From Cephalopachus bancanus (lineage: Eukaryota > Chordata > Mammalia > Primates > Tarsiidae), in assembly GCA_027257055.1 (NCBI GenBank), contig JAPVLO010000182.1, positions 5,270,001 through 5,334,000 on the forward strand: a DNA stretch of 64,000 bases, given 5' to 3'. This document shows, piece by piece, positions 1 to 10,439 of this stretch (position 1 is its first letter; each line of letters opens with the position of its first letter). The notes under the pieces were generated by a model. The model was given only the letters and a program-made list of their open reading frames with translations, had not been told where the DNA came from and searched no databases. The position numbers and the translations under genes are program-made.

Positions 1-44
1 ATCTATAGCACTTTTTTATCCTTTTACTTTTCACTTATTTTTTA

Positions 45-392
45 AGTGTGTTCCTTTTTTTTTTTTTTTTTTTTTTTTTTCTTTTTTTTTTTTTTTGAGT
101 GGGAGTCTCACTCTGTCACCCAGGCTAGAGTGCAGTGACACGGTCACAAACCCTGTAGCCTCGACCTGCTAGGCTCAGGTGATCCTTCCACCTCAGCCTT
201 CCAAGTAGCTGAAACCACAGGGATGCGCCACCACACCTGGCTAATTTTTTGATTTATTGTAGAGATGAGGTCTTGCCATGTTGCTCAGGCTAGTTTCAAA
301 CCCCTGAGCTCAGGCAATCCTCTCGCCTCTGCCTCCCAAAGTCCTGGGATTATAGGCGTGAGTCACCGGGCCCAACCCAGTGTGTTCCTTTT
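45..392 (-). mobile_element. Old Alu, antisense, with target-site duplication
   Basis: A long T tract opens into the reverse complement of a dimeric Alu that ends at the Alu 5' end near 378. A 14-bp direct repeat, agtgtgttcctttt, flanks it at 45-58 and 379-392. The body carries many point changes relative to the young copies in this window (e.g. at 12.4 or 54.8 kb), so it is an older insertion. It interrupts antisense L1-like sequence. Confidence 0.9.
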
Positions 393-2035
393 CAACAGCA
401 TGTAGCCAAGTCTTGCATTCTTATCCAGTCTCACAATCTATGCCTTTTCATTGAATTATTTATGCCATTTACATTCAATATAATTATTGATATGGTTGGG
501 TATAAACCTACCATCTTGATACTTATTGTCCAGTAAAATGCTTCTTATTATTCCATCCATCACTAAGGCACTGTCCTTTTTTTCATTATTATTCTTTTCT
601 CTTTCTGTGCTTCAGATTAGTTTCTATTGCATGTTTGCAAGCTCACTGATGTTTCTTCCAATTGTGTCTTGTTTTTGATAATCCTGCCCAGTGAATCTTT
701 ATTTCAGATGTTGTAAAATGTTTAGAATTTTTCCATTCTAAAAGTACCACTTGACTCTTTTTGTACTGTTTCGCTTATCATTATGTTTATGTTTTCTTGA
801 AATACTTAAGCATATTTGTAAGAGCTGTTTTTAGCATGTGTGTCTGCTATTTCCATTATTGTTTTTATTTTGAGATTCATTTCTATTGATTGACTTTATT
901 CCTTTAATTGTCATATTTTTCTTCCTGTCATGTCTAGAAAGATTTAATTGCTTATTAGATATTAGAATTTTATATTAAGTGTCTCAATTCGTTGCCTTTT
1001 CAAAAATATAATTATACTTCATTTTTGCAGGAAAGTAAATAATTTTTCAGGTGATACTGATTTTTTTAAACCTTGTTTTTAAGCTTTTTGTTGGTGTGAG
1101 TCTATAACTGTTTTTCTATACATATTTTCATCTTACCAATAAGGTGTGACACTCCAGCAGTCTCTAGTTTGTGCCATGAGTGATTAACAAAGACTCTCTA
1201 TTCTGGCTGGTTGAAACACAGTTGTATCTTAGTCCTGTGAGATATCTAGTTACTGTTCAGCTTGTAGTTCCACAGTCTTTCTTGGCCCATCCTTGTGAAA
1301 TTTCACTCTACACATACGCAGCTTAGAATTCATCAAAGACTCAATTAGACACCAGTCTAGATTCTGGATCTCCTTCTCTGCTTAGCTTTCTCCTCTACAG
1401 AACTCTTCTCCATTAGTTCTAGTTGCCTTAGCCTTCCTGAACTCTGAACTCTATGTCATCAACTAGCAAGTCTACTGCATTCTGCTTTGAATATTCCCTC
1501 ACTCCCCTGTATTTTGGGTTAAAACGTGCCCTCTAAGCAGAAAGCTAGGCCTATCATAAGTTCATCTCAAATAATTTCCTTCTTTCAGGAACCACAGACT
1601 CAAGCTGCCTGTTGTCCATTGTTGAAAACGCCGTCTCATATATTCATTCAGTTTTCTAGTTTTTATGGTGGGAAGGTAAGTCTGGCTCTGTTATTCCATC
1701 ATGGCTAGATCTGAGACATCTTTTAAAGAAACAAAGAGGGAAAAAATACAGCATGTTTTATGTTTATTTACATATTTACAATTTTGAGGTTTCTTTATTC
1801 TTTTTTGTAAATCTAAATTTCCAACAGTCTGAGGAATTTCTTTTTGCATTTACTATAGTCATAGCTGCCAGAATTAGTTTCTCATGGCTTTTGTTATCTG
1901 AAAATGTCTTTATTTTGCCTTCATTTGTAAAGTAATATTTGCTGGGTATAGAATTCTAGGTTGACAGCGTTTGTTTAACTTCAGCATTTTGTCTTATTCT
2001 CCACTATTAATTCCTGGAATGTTTTATTTTGCTTG
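393..2035 (-). mobile_element. Decayed L1M/HAL1-like LINE, antisense
   Basis: AT-rich sequence resembles the reverse complement of old L1 or HAL1 elements. Recognisable stretches are 'ttatgccatttacattcaatataattattg' type text near 460-490, 'gtttttatggtgggaaggtaagtctgg' type text near 1660-1690, and the 'gctgggtatagaattctaggttgacagc' type stretch near 1940-1970. Short ORFs here (60 aa) are not continuous with a known domain. The subfamily and exact ends are not resolved. Confidence 0.5.
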
Positions 2036-3274
2036 CTGATCATTAAAAGTATGTATTTATTTTATTAATTCATAAATCAATTTGAATGACAATTCAAAAT
2101 GAACATGTATCCAGATAAATTGAATTTAAAAATCAAAGAATACATAGAAATAAATCATAGTTATGTTTAAAGATACCTCTTTGCACAAGTGGCAAAATGG
2201 ATTGGGCTTAAATTGTACAGTAAAAATATTTTCTAGTGTATAAGAAGATAAAGTCAACTATAAAATCACCACATATTTTTTGTGTGGAAATATTTTTAGG
2301 TATGTAATTTTAAAATGCTGTTTAATCTGATTAATATGATTAAAAGCAATATAAGACGGTGTGCTTCTAGTTATGGTTGAGTAGCTTGCATTGTACTAAA
2401 CTTCAACAGATAATAATGGCACAAATAACATGTTTTTAAAAAACAAAATTTATTTCCCAGTGTCATGCGCAACTAACATAGCTCTGGTTTTTTGAGTCAA
2501 CCAGCCTTGAAATCAAGTTAATCTTTGTTAAAACTGAGAATTACAATGTTGGTATTATATAGATGGTGAGAAAAATTTGGCTCTTCGGACTTTATTATGA
2601 AAAATAATTCTTATTATCATACAAAAAGATGAGATAAGAATTATTTCACAAGTCTCTGGACTATTTCCTTTTGTTTCTGTAAGAGCTTTGACCTTATACC
2701 TGGATAAGAATGAAAAACTGCTCTCCTACTATTGGAGTGTTTTCTTCTGTATAAACTCAACTAATCCTAACAGCTTCTGCCCCCAAGGCAAATGGCTGCA
2801 CCAACTAGAATGAGTTTTTGCAGCCTATGATTTCCCTTGTACCTGAGCTTTTTAAAAATTTCACATCCTTTATTTTTTTCACACCAAAGTGCACTTATTT
2901 AGGTCCTGGCTAAGCATGGTGTTGCACCCAGCAATCTAAGCACATGCGGTGTCTGATGCCAGGGAGACAGTATCGTGTCAAAGAAATACAGACAAGTCAG
3001 CATAAACATTCAATGTGAAGTCTGTGGTCTACTGTGCCTACAGGATGCCAAACATCTGGATGAAAGATGAAAAATTCAGTTAGAAATCTTGCTGTCCTTC
3101 CAGATAATTGAAAAGACTTTTAGTGAATTGTATAAACCCAGCAACTGGTTATAAACCCAGTTATACCAACTTATATTTATATAATGATTTACAATTGTGG
3201 AGAATATGTGTGTGTAAATATGTTTGTGTGTGTGTGTGTATAACGCTTCATTTAATTACCATATCTGTATGGAC
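2036..3274. other. AT-rich noncoding DNA, no gene seen
   Basis: No convincing ORF, RNA gene or recognised repeat was found apart from the short TG repeat at 3206-3241. Some of this may be further LINE sequence too decayed to read by eye. Confidence 0.5.
3206..3241. repeat. (TG)n-rich microsatellite, imperfect
   Basis: Two TG runs are separated by 'taaatatgttt'; the second is about 8 repeats long. The 141-aa ORF crossing it (3108-3533) has TG-derived Cys/Val runs and is not treated as a gene. Confidence 0.8.
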
Positions 3275-3600
3275 TAGGCTTAATTATTCCATTTTACAGA
3301 TGAGGAATTTGAGTCTTTATCAAGCTTCTACTGATCTCATACTTTGTGCCAGACACAAGACCTACAAAGGAGAAATAAAACAATCCCTGTCTTTTTTTTT
3401 TTTTGGAAAGCAGAGTTTATTGAGAGGACAGAAAAGCTCCCACAGTGGGAGGGGACCCGAAGGGGTTGCCCACAATCCCGGTCTTAAAGGTGCTCACAGA
3501 TCAAGAAAGGAGCTTGAAATCGAGTGCACCTGACTTACCCAAGGTCACACAACTAGTCACTGTCATATCTGGGACTCAGTCCAACTTTTCTGGCACTGAT
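3275..3600. repeat. Ancient mammalian repeat with antisense MIR ends, split by the TINE-like insertion
   Basis: The text 'ccattttacagatgagg' (about 3288-3306) and 'cccaaggtcacacaactagt' (about 3537-3556) matches antisense MIR core. Between them sequence like 'atcaagcttctactgatctcatactttgtgccagacac' and 'ccctgtctt...aaaggtgctcacag' resembles an old mammalian repeat motif. The TINE-like element at 3381-3485 sits inside this unit. Confidence 0.5.
3381..3485 (-). mobile_element. TINE-like retroposon: polyadenylated LTR R-region copy
   Basis: On the minus strand a 68-nt body (3405-3472) ends in a 13-nt A tail (T run at 3392-3404). Near-perfect 13-bp TSDs flank it: caatccctgtctt at 3381-3393 and caatcccggtctt at 3473-3485, with one mismatch. 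The body has an AATAAA signal 11 nt before the A tail (plus-strand tttatt at 3416-3421), a CTCCC/GGGAG stem-loop (3437-3452), and a CTTCGGG segment near its 5' end. These are features of the R region of gammaretrovirus-like LTRs. Established knowledge: such LTR-derived, LINE1-mobilised short elements were described in the tarsier genome as TINEs. Inference: an LTR-initiated transcript that ended at its own R poly(A) site was reverse transcribed by L1. It encodes no protein. Confidence 0.75.
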
Positions 3601-4084
3601 TTCAGCACTCTCTTCACAGCTGCCTCCAATAAAGGCCCAACGCACTTACAGAGCAGGGAGTAGAAAAGGGAAGGGACAGGAGAGTCACTGGAGTTGGGAG
3701 AGTCTTATTAACATCAAGATCAGAAATGAAGTGCACATCATTAAAGCCACAGTTATGAAGACTACGACCAGACACTGGAAAATACTCTTCATGTTTGAGT
3801 AAAAAGAGAAAGAGAGAGAGTAAAAGAGACACAAATGGCTGGTCTACCATGTTCACCTGATACACATGTGGATGAGCACAGGACAAGAAACGGGTAAATT
3901 GAAACAGCTGGATTTTTCAGGTTGCAAGACTGTAGCTGAACTTTCACTTTTTTTGTTTCCCTCTTGATTTTTCTAAACTATAAACTACTACCTTACAGGT
4001 TTTTTTTATGTTTCTAAAATATAAATAATAGGTAGGGACCAGGGATAACAGAAATAGTAAGGCTTTTGTAGCCATATAAACCTT
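3601..4084. other. Noncoding DNA with a short GA-rich stretch
   Basis: No recognised gene. A purine-rich run 'aaaaagagaaagagagagagtaaaagagac' type lies near 3800-3830. The 90-aa minus-strand ORF here (3614-3886) is low complexity (Leu/Phe from the purine tract) and is not supported as a gene. Confidence 0.5.
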
Positions 4085-4195
4085 TCAATCCCAGTTTTGC
4101 CAATGACTGGATCCTGGGAAAGTTATTTAACTGCTCTGTGCCCCAGTTTCTTTGGCAGAAAATAATGTTAACCCTGCAGGATTAGATTTGGAGAC
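4085..4195 (+). mobile_element. MIR SINE fragment
   Basis: The text 'gggaaagttatttaactgctctgtgccccagtttctttggcagaaaataatgttaaccctgcagg' type order follows the MIR core (CTTGGGCAAGTTACTTAACC ... CTCAGTTTCC). Confidence 0.75.
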
Positions 4196-4489
4196 TACCT
4201 GTTACACATCTAGTATATCAAAGCAATCACTCATCCTGTAATTATCTTTCTCATTTTTTATTATACAGTATAAATCAGAAAGTGTGTTAAAAATATAGAA
4301 GCATTGTCCAGACTACTATTTGCACAAGTATGGCCAAAAGTCCACAATGGCATCTTTAAAACAAGGAACAGTAACCTGGAATCATCCTTATCAGCAGTAA
4401 AAACAGGTACCGAGCCAAATACTAGGGATATAAAAATGTACAAAATACCACTTTGTCTTAAAGGGATTTATCATCAATCTCTTTATCTA

Positions 4490-5440
4490 CAACAAACATT
4501 TATTAAGCACCTCCTATAAGTCAGAGACAAGAAGAAGAACTAGTGGTATAGAGATAGGTAGAACTTGGTCCTTAACTATAGTTCAGTAGAGGAGAGAGAA
4601 ATAATCCTGGAAACAGATATATACAATACAGCTTGGAGATCATAATCATAAAGTTAGGCATCTGGGAGCCCAGAGGAGAAATACTTAACTGAACCTATTG
4701 AGGGAAGAGGAGGGATGTCTAGGGAGAATGTCTGAAAGGGTGGCCCCTGAACTGAACCCTTATGTATAGGTAGAAGTTAGTTAGGAAAAGGGACAGGTGG
4801 GATGGAGTAAAGCCTCCCAGGCAGAAAGGAAAACATTTACAACAGCATATTAGAGAACCACCAGCAGTTCAGTCTTGTCAGAGCATAGAATCTGAAGCAG
4901 AAGATGAGGCTGGAGAGGTGTTGGGAACCAACTCTCATGAAGTTCTGTACACCTTATCCAGAGAGCAATGAAGAACTTAAAACCAAGGAGACAGGAGTTA
5001 AGGTAGATTCACATTTCAGACAAACCCCATAGATCTCTGTGGAGGGAAAATTAGAATAGGACAAGCCTCGCTGTAGTTAGGGGTCACCTTAAACTTCAGG
5101 AGAAAGATACGTCTGGACTGGGACAGTGATCACCAGAATAGACATGAGAAGGATGGAAACAAGACGGCAGAACCATCTCTAATGACCCCAAGAGCCAGTG
5201 AAAGATAGAAGGAGATACTTGAACTCCAGGAGAGAATTTGTTACAGACACAGTCTAGTCAAGCTTCATGGTAGAAGTAAGACATGGGCAGCACTTTAAAG
5301 AAGAGGACGTAGGTGGAGAAGCAGAGTTGCTCTCAGGCAGAGGGAATAGAATTGTCCAAGCCAAAGAAGAAGCAGTATTTAGTCTGGGTTCACATAGACC
5401 AGTGTGCAATTGGAATGTTTGATCTTTGACATGCCTTCTG
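4490..5440 (+). repeat. Ancient mammalian repeat, family not named
   Basis: It begins with an 'acatttattaagcacctcctataagtcagagac' type stretch and continues with purine-rich, diverged text ('cctcccaggcagaaaggaaaac', 'gcaatgaagaacttaaaaccaagg'). The same sequence order recurs at 15.9-16.7, 20.7-21.3, 39.2-40.1 and 60.8 kb, so it is a dispersed family. I cannot name it by eye. Confidence 0.45.
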
Positions 5441-5924
5441 CATTGTGAATTCTCATCCCTATCATGGAAAATGCATTTGCAGCAAAATAGATTCTGTTTT
5501 CTCCCCAAAGCCCTCTGCACCTTTCCTGAGGCTAGGCATAGAGAGAGGCTACAATGGGCTCATGTTAGAGAAAGACTCAGAAATTCTTCTAGATTATAAT
5601 ACAGAAAAGATAAGACAGAATCCTCCCTGACGGCACGGAAGGTCTGGTGGTCTTATGATGACACTTAGCTGTGAAAGACAAAGAGGCAAGCCCTCTCCTC
5701 TCTGCTTCCTTCTCATTCCTCGCCTCCAGCCCCACGCTGGGTCATCCAGCGACAGTCAGAAGTGATCGGCTCTCAAGTGCACCAAGGAGGAGTAAGATGG
5801 GAGAGGGTGGGGGGAGAAGTGTTAAAGTGACCAAGAATGGGTCAGTAGAGAAGTGGAAAGAAAATATCCAGAAATGAGAACTATTCCTACCAACCTTAGC
5901 ATCTTAGAGGTGCCAAGAGTTAGA
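5441..5924. other. Noncoding DNA, no recognised feature
   Basis: No ORF, RNA gene or repeat could be supported. It may include the tail of the preceding ancient repeat. Confidence 0.5.
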
Positions 5925-6246
5925 ATAGAGGTCAGCAAACTTTTTACATAAAGGGCCAGATGGTAAATATCTCAGGCTTCGTGGGACACTCAGTGTTGGT
6001 CTCAACTACTCAACTCAACCACCGGGAAAAAGCCGTCATAGACAATATGTAAACAAATGAGCCTGGCTCTGCTTCAGTAAAACTTTGTCTATGGACACTG
6101 AGATTTGAATTTCACAAGATGTTCCTGTGGCAAAATGTTATTTTTTTAGTTTTTAAAACCATCTAAAAATGTAAAAATCGCTCTTAGATCACATACAAAA
6201 ATAGGCAACAGGCTGGATTTATTGTGTGGAGTTTGTCATTCTTGGT
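5925..6246. mobile_element. hAT-Charlie-type nonautonomous DNA transposon
   Basis: The left end reads gaggtcagcaaactttttac, followed by 'aaagggccagatggtaaatat' and 'aggcttcgtgggac', the familiar hAT MITE order. The right end 'gtttgtcattcttgg' is an inverted counterpart of the left terminus. The copy is diverged and has extra AT-rich sequence in its second half. It has no coding capacity. Confidence 0.75.
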
Positions 6247-7929
6247 TTAGAAGAAGGATTTCATGACAGATAAGGAGACAGGATGGGTCAACTCACATAG
6301 AGAAGTTGTTCCCAAACCCACACTCGTGTGGAATCTGTATGGGATGAAATATTGGCCTAAAATCGAAGAAAAAAAAACTGTATTCTGTGCTTTTCTGGAT
6401 TTCATAGGTACACAATTAAGGATGTCATGATGAGGTTTTACATTAATTAAATTTTGAGATACAGCTCCCTATACTTCTATAAACTGTGTCGTGATAATTT
6501 AAGTCCTTAAAGAAACTAAATAATAAGAGCAATACATATCCTGTTCCTCGAGCTACTAAAAAATCCAAGTGACACCCAGGCCAAGTCAATTAAGCAGCTG
6601 GACCGCCCTGTGGCCTCAGTTGCCCATCTGAGCAATGGAAGGAACCTCTTAAGCAGCTAGGAGACTTGGCCTTGCCGGATGGGGCTGCTCCTACCTGAGT
6701 CCTTGGACCCTCTGCAGAGACACAATGTTTATTTAGCCTCACAAATCTCCATCTCTTCCCTCACTGAGAACTAAATGATCTTTTCTAGTTTCCAAAGACT
6801 TACGTGATCTTGTTTGGAAAATACCTGAGAATTCTTGAGCTTTGTCTTTTCTTCTAGCAACACAGCTGAGAGGTAGTGAGCATCAAAAGGAGGTGATTAG
6901 GAAGATCGGCTTCCAAGATTCTTGACAAACAGCCCAATCATTCCTCTTGGCCACAAGTCCCTGGGTTTCCTAAAATAAGTAGTCAATATTATGTCCGATT
7001 CAGCCTCTAAAACCACTGTCCTATAAATCTCTCCCTCCCCTGGGCCCGCTGCTCCCAGAGTAAAAGGATTCTTGTAATTACACTTCCCCTGTTTTCTGTT
7101 CGTTGGAAGCAGATAGTCCCCCTTGTTAGAAGAAAACGTTTGGGGTGTTTCCATTGTCCTGTCCCCTTATCTAAGCTCCAAGAGCTTTGCTGAGTTCCCA
7201 GCTAACACCCCAGCTACCATCCCAGCCTCATAATATTCTTAAAGTGGGTGCAAAAAAAAAAAAAAGGAGTCGAGGTGGGAGAGAGAAGCTCCTAGGGAAA
7301 ACAGGGGTGTGTACCGTGGGCTCTTATTCCTCCTGCCCTCAGCTTGCCCTTATGACAAGGAAAAAACTTAGCCATATACCCGTCGAGGACCTAAAAAGTA
7401 CGTGACTTTCATAACTCAAACCTGAAAGGACTCTACCAAGGGGATTTCACAGAACCAATACGGCAAACGTTGCTGGGCACATTTCCAACAAGTCAAAGCT
7501 CACAGGACTTGTCCAACTCTGAGCAGGGAGCCCACCCCTCATCTCCCATCTCGAGGATCCAGGCGAAACCCATTTTCTGCCATGAGGCGCAAGCCTGATT
7601 CATCTGGCTTCCCACAAATCTGGTCTGTAGGAAGCACACGGCTCCACTGCAAACACATTCATCCTCTCCTCCCATTTGATCTTTCTTCCACATGCCTTTT
7701 GGATTAATGCTGGCATCTCGTTTCCATCTGTTTTCAACTCTTGGCTAGAAACATGCAAGTCCAGCTCAAGCCCGCTACAGGACCAGGGGCTCCCTCGGCA
7801 AGTGCTGCCCTGGAGAAGGGGGTGGCGGGAGATCCGGGGAAGATCAACTGCATGTCTTGTTTTGAATCCAGACACTGAGTGGGCGCCTTCTGTGTGCCAA
7901 GGCAATGTGCATTTGCTAGACGTCAAGTC
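6247..7929. other. Single-copy-looking noncoding DNA
   Basis: No repeat family was recognised apart from an A14 run near 7250-7264. The ORFs here (60-165 aa) overlap on both strands and show no domain. No splice-bounded exon stood out. Confidence 0.5.
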
Positions 7930-8290
7930 ACGCCACCACTCAAAACTCCCACTGCAGTCCTTAGGATGACTTGCAACACCTAAAATGACTCCCTCCCCCA
8001 GCTCTCTGATCTGGCTTCCTACAAAGCTGCCAGACCACCCTCCACCCCACCCCCACTGCCCATGCCTTAGGGTCCTTGCACTGTCTGTCCCCTTCACGCC
8101 CCACAGAAAGCCCTTTCCCCAGAGTGGCTAACTCCTTCAGCTTCTTCAAGTCTTTGTTCAAATATCACCTTTTCAACAAGACTTGAACTGACAATGCTGT
8201 TGAACATCGCAGCCCTCCCACGGCACCCCGGAACCCCCTTCCGTCGCCGCTCTGCGTCTGCCTTTTCCATCGCACTTAGCACCTACTCCC
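7930..8290 (+). mobile_element. L2 LINE 3' region
   Basis: Pyrimidine-rich text runs 'ctctctgatctggcttcctac', 'ccttgcactgtctgtccccttc', then 'tcaagtctttgttcaaatatcacc', then 'catcgcacttagcacctactccc'. This follows the L2 3' order (TCAGCTCAAATGTCACCTCC ... AGCACTTATCACC). It is diverged and non-coding. Confidence 0.7.
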
Positions 8291-8864
8291 TTGGCCCAGT
8301 TCCCTAGAAAACATCATTCAAGGGGACGCAATTCCAGGGAAGCAAAAATGAAGGAAGAGAGAAGTAAGGTGGGAAACACAGGACACACACAGAGAGTTGT
8401 TTCCAAATGGCCACAGCTTGGTAGCAAACCCTGGCTTGGTCCCACAGGACATGTCCAGAAAGGCAGCAAGAAGCTGGTGCATCTCCAAACTGTCTGCTCA
8501 GGGGAAGGGGAAACAATGTTTTTTTCATTATCTGTCTTCCTTTGGTCAAAGTTTGCCCTATGGGTGTTGGGTTTCTCATGCTTCCAGGTGAAAGGAACAC
8601 TGGGTGCTCACTTCTCACCCAGTGGCAACAAGGAAGCCCCAGGGAGAGCGGAGAGGTCCAAAGCACAGGCAGCAGGTGAGGGCAATCCGCCCAGCGGTCC
8701 TGGAGCCTGCAGGAGGGGTGGCAACAGGTGGAGAGTGGGGGTGGCTCCAGGCCTGCAGGGATGGACCGAGCTGTTGCTGGGGTGCTCCAGCAAGACAAGG
8801 TAAGTGTGTGAACCCGACCGTGCATGAATTGAGATTCACACAGCCTTCCAAGATGGCATCCATC
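8291..8864. other. GC-richer noncoding DNA with splice-like borders
   Basis: The interval separates two L2-like pieces. It contains an acceptor-like 'tttctcatgcttccag' ending at 8587 and a strong donor-like caag|gtaagt at 8799/8800, which would bound a 212-bp segment. ORFs of 170 aa (8291-8803) and 90 aa run through it, but opposite-strand ORFs are equally long and no domain is visible. It is not called a gene. Confidence 0.4.
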
Positions 8865-8985
8865 TCCCACAGCTAGAATATAAGCCGCACGTAAGCAGAT
8901 CTCTGTGTTTCCTGGTGCATCCCAAGCATCTAGAGCAAGGCTTGGCACGTGATAGATCTTTAGCACATTATTGAAAAAATGAAAG
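8865..8985 (+). mobile_element. L2 LINE 3' end
   Basis: The order 'agctagaatataagccgcacgtaagcag', 'cctggtgcatcccaagcatctagagcaagg', 'cttggcacgtgatagatctttagcacattattg' matches the L2 terminus (AGAATGTAAGCTCC ... CAGTGCCTGGCACATAGTAGG). Confidence 0.75.
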
Positions 8986-8989
8986 CTCT

Positions 8990-9240
8990 ATGATGATGCG
9001 TAAGATACAGAACTTGCCCTCAAGTAGCATACGACTTTCTGGGGGACGCAGGCAATTGAACAAATCACTGCAGTATAGAACAGGCAGTGCTCCTCGAGGC
9101 TGGCTAAGAAGTAACAGAGCTAGGACTTGAACTTGAAACTGCCTCCTCCAAAGTCTAAGCTTATAATCACCCCCACTGAATCACTCTACCCCTGGATCTC
9201 CGTGCCCTCTTTTGTAAAATGAAAAGATAAGACTAGATAA
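8990..9240 (+). repeat. Ancient mammalian repeat fragment
   Basis: The text 'agaacttgccctcaagtagcatacgactttctggggg' resembles the 'ccctcaaggagcttacagtctag' part of the dispersed family seen at 4.5, 16.3 and 60.9 kb. It is followed by MIR-like 'taacagagctaggacttgaac'. Confidence 0.45.
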
Positions 9241-9939
9241 TCTTTCAAGCCTGTAAGCTGCATCGTAAATACATCAAAGAGAAGTGACCCAGCCCAGACT
9301 TGGTGGGAAGTAAATGGATACTGTCCAGGATAAATACACCTACAGTGCAGTGTGGGCCACCAACCGGGCCTGAGTCACCAGCAGCCTCCCTTCCCGCCCC
9401 CAGTCCAGTTCTGTACGTGAGCACATGCACAAGAGACCCACCCGGCCAGGGTAGAGGGGCCACCCAAGGAAACCTGAGGTGGGATCATGAAGACACACAT
9501 GGCGTCCTCTGCAGCACCAGGTTATGAAGCCTGACTGAAGGAAGCCCAGCTCTCCCTACTCTGTGGAGCCCAAAGGTTGGAGGACACTGGGGCAAGTGAG
9601 GTCAAAGCCTGTGACTCAACCAGCCATCTAGATCAACTAGAAATACAACACAGACCACGTATGTCACTTTACATTTTCAGTGGCCACATTTTCAAAAGTA
9701 AGAAAGATAATATTGATAATATGTTTTGTTTAGCCCAATATATCCAAAATCCTATTATTATAACATGCAATCCGTATAAACACTTACTGAGCTATGTTAC
9801 ATTTCCGTTTTTCATGCTAAGTCTTTGAAATCTGGTGTGTGTTTTACACTCAGAATATCTCAATTCAGACTAGCCACATTTCAAGTGCTCAATAGCTATG
9901 TGGATTGGACGGTACAGGTCTAGTGTCTGTTGATGTGGA
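9241..9939. other. Noncoding DNA, no recognised feature
   Basis: No gene or repeat could be supported. Short ORFs are present on both strands with no recognisable domain. Confidence 0.45.
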
Positions 9940-10040
9940 TATACACACTCTCACGCACACACTATGCACATATGTGTATACTCGTGTGCACACACCTGTG
10001 TGCGCACACTGGCACATACACATGCATACACACACACACA
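9940..10040. repeat. Imperfect CA/TG-rich tract
   Basis: Alternating CA and TG runs ('acacactctcacgcacacac', 'catatgtgtatactcgtgtgcacacacctgtgtgcgcacac') span about 100 bp. The ORFs across it (63 and 66 aa) are rich in Cys/Val and Thr/His and are repeat artefacts. Confidence 0.75.
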
Positions 10041-10347
10041 TTCGGATGAGACCAGCATAGATAGCAAGGAGCAGTGTCAAATCCTTACAGCATCAGGACC
10101 AGCTGATCACGCAACTTACAGCCTGGCACCCAGGCATCTGGGTACAGCACAGGGCACAGACTAGGGCCCAGGAGAAAGGAACACCAACCTGGCTTCATAC
10201 AGAGTGCAGACAAATGAGAGGAAGTCAGCCCCTCATGGGGAGAGAAGACATCTGGCTTCCTGCTCTTTGAAGTTCAGGTTCACCTTCTAATACCAAGAGT
10301 AAAAGACCAAGGAAAAGAACTGGAGGCCTTTAAGCAATTGAGGCAAG

Positions 10348-10367
10348 AGGTCAGAGGTCAGAGGTCA
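10348..10367 (+). promoter_or_regulatory. Three AGGTCA half-sites in DR1 spacing
   Basis: Three perfect AGGTCA hexamers begin at 10348, 10355 and 10362, each separated by a single G. AGGTCA repeats with 1-bp spacing (DR1) are the known binding layout for RXR heterodimers such as PPAR/RXR and for HNF4 and COUP-TF. The sequence lies just upstream of a long single-copy stretch. Function is inferred from motif alone. It could equally be a short tandem repeat of a 7-mer. Confidence 0.4.
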
Positions 10368-10439
10368 GTTCCTTGGGAAATGAGTTTCATATGAGATTCG
10401 GGAGAGGGAAGAACACTGTTGAAAATTCATAAAGTTCAC

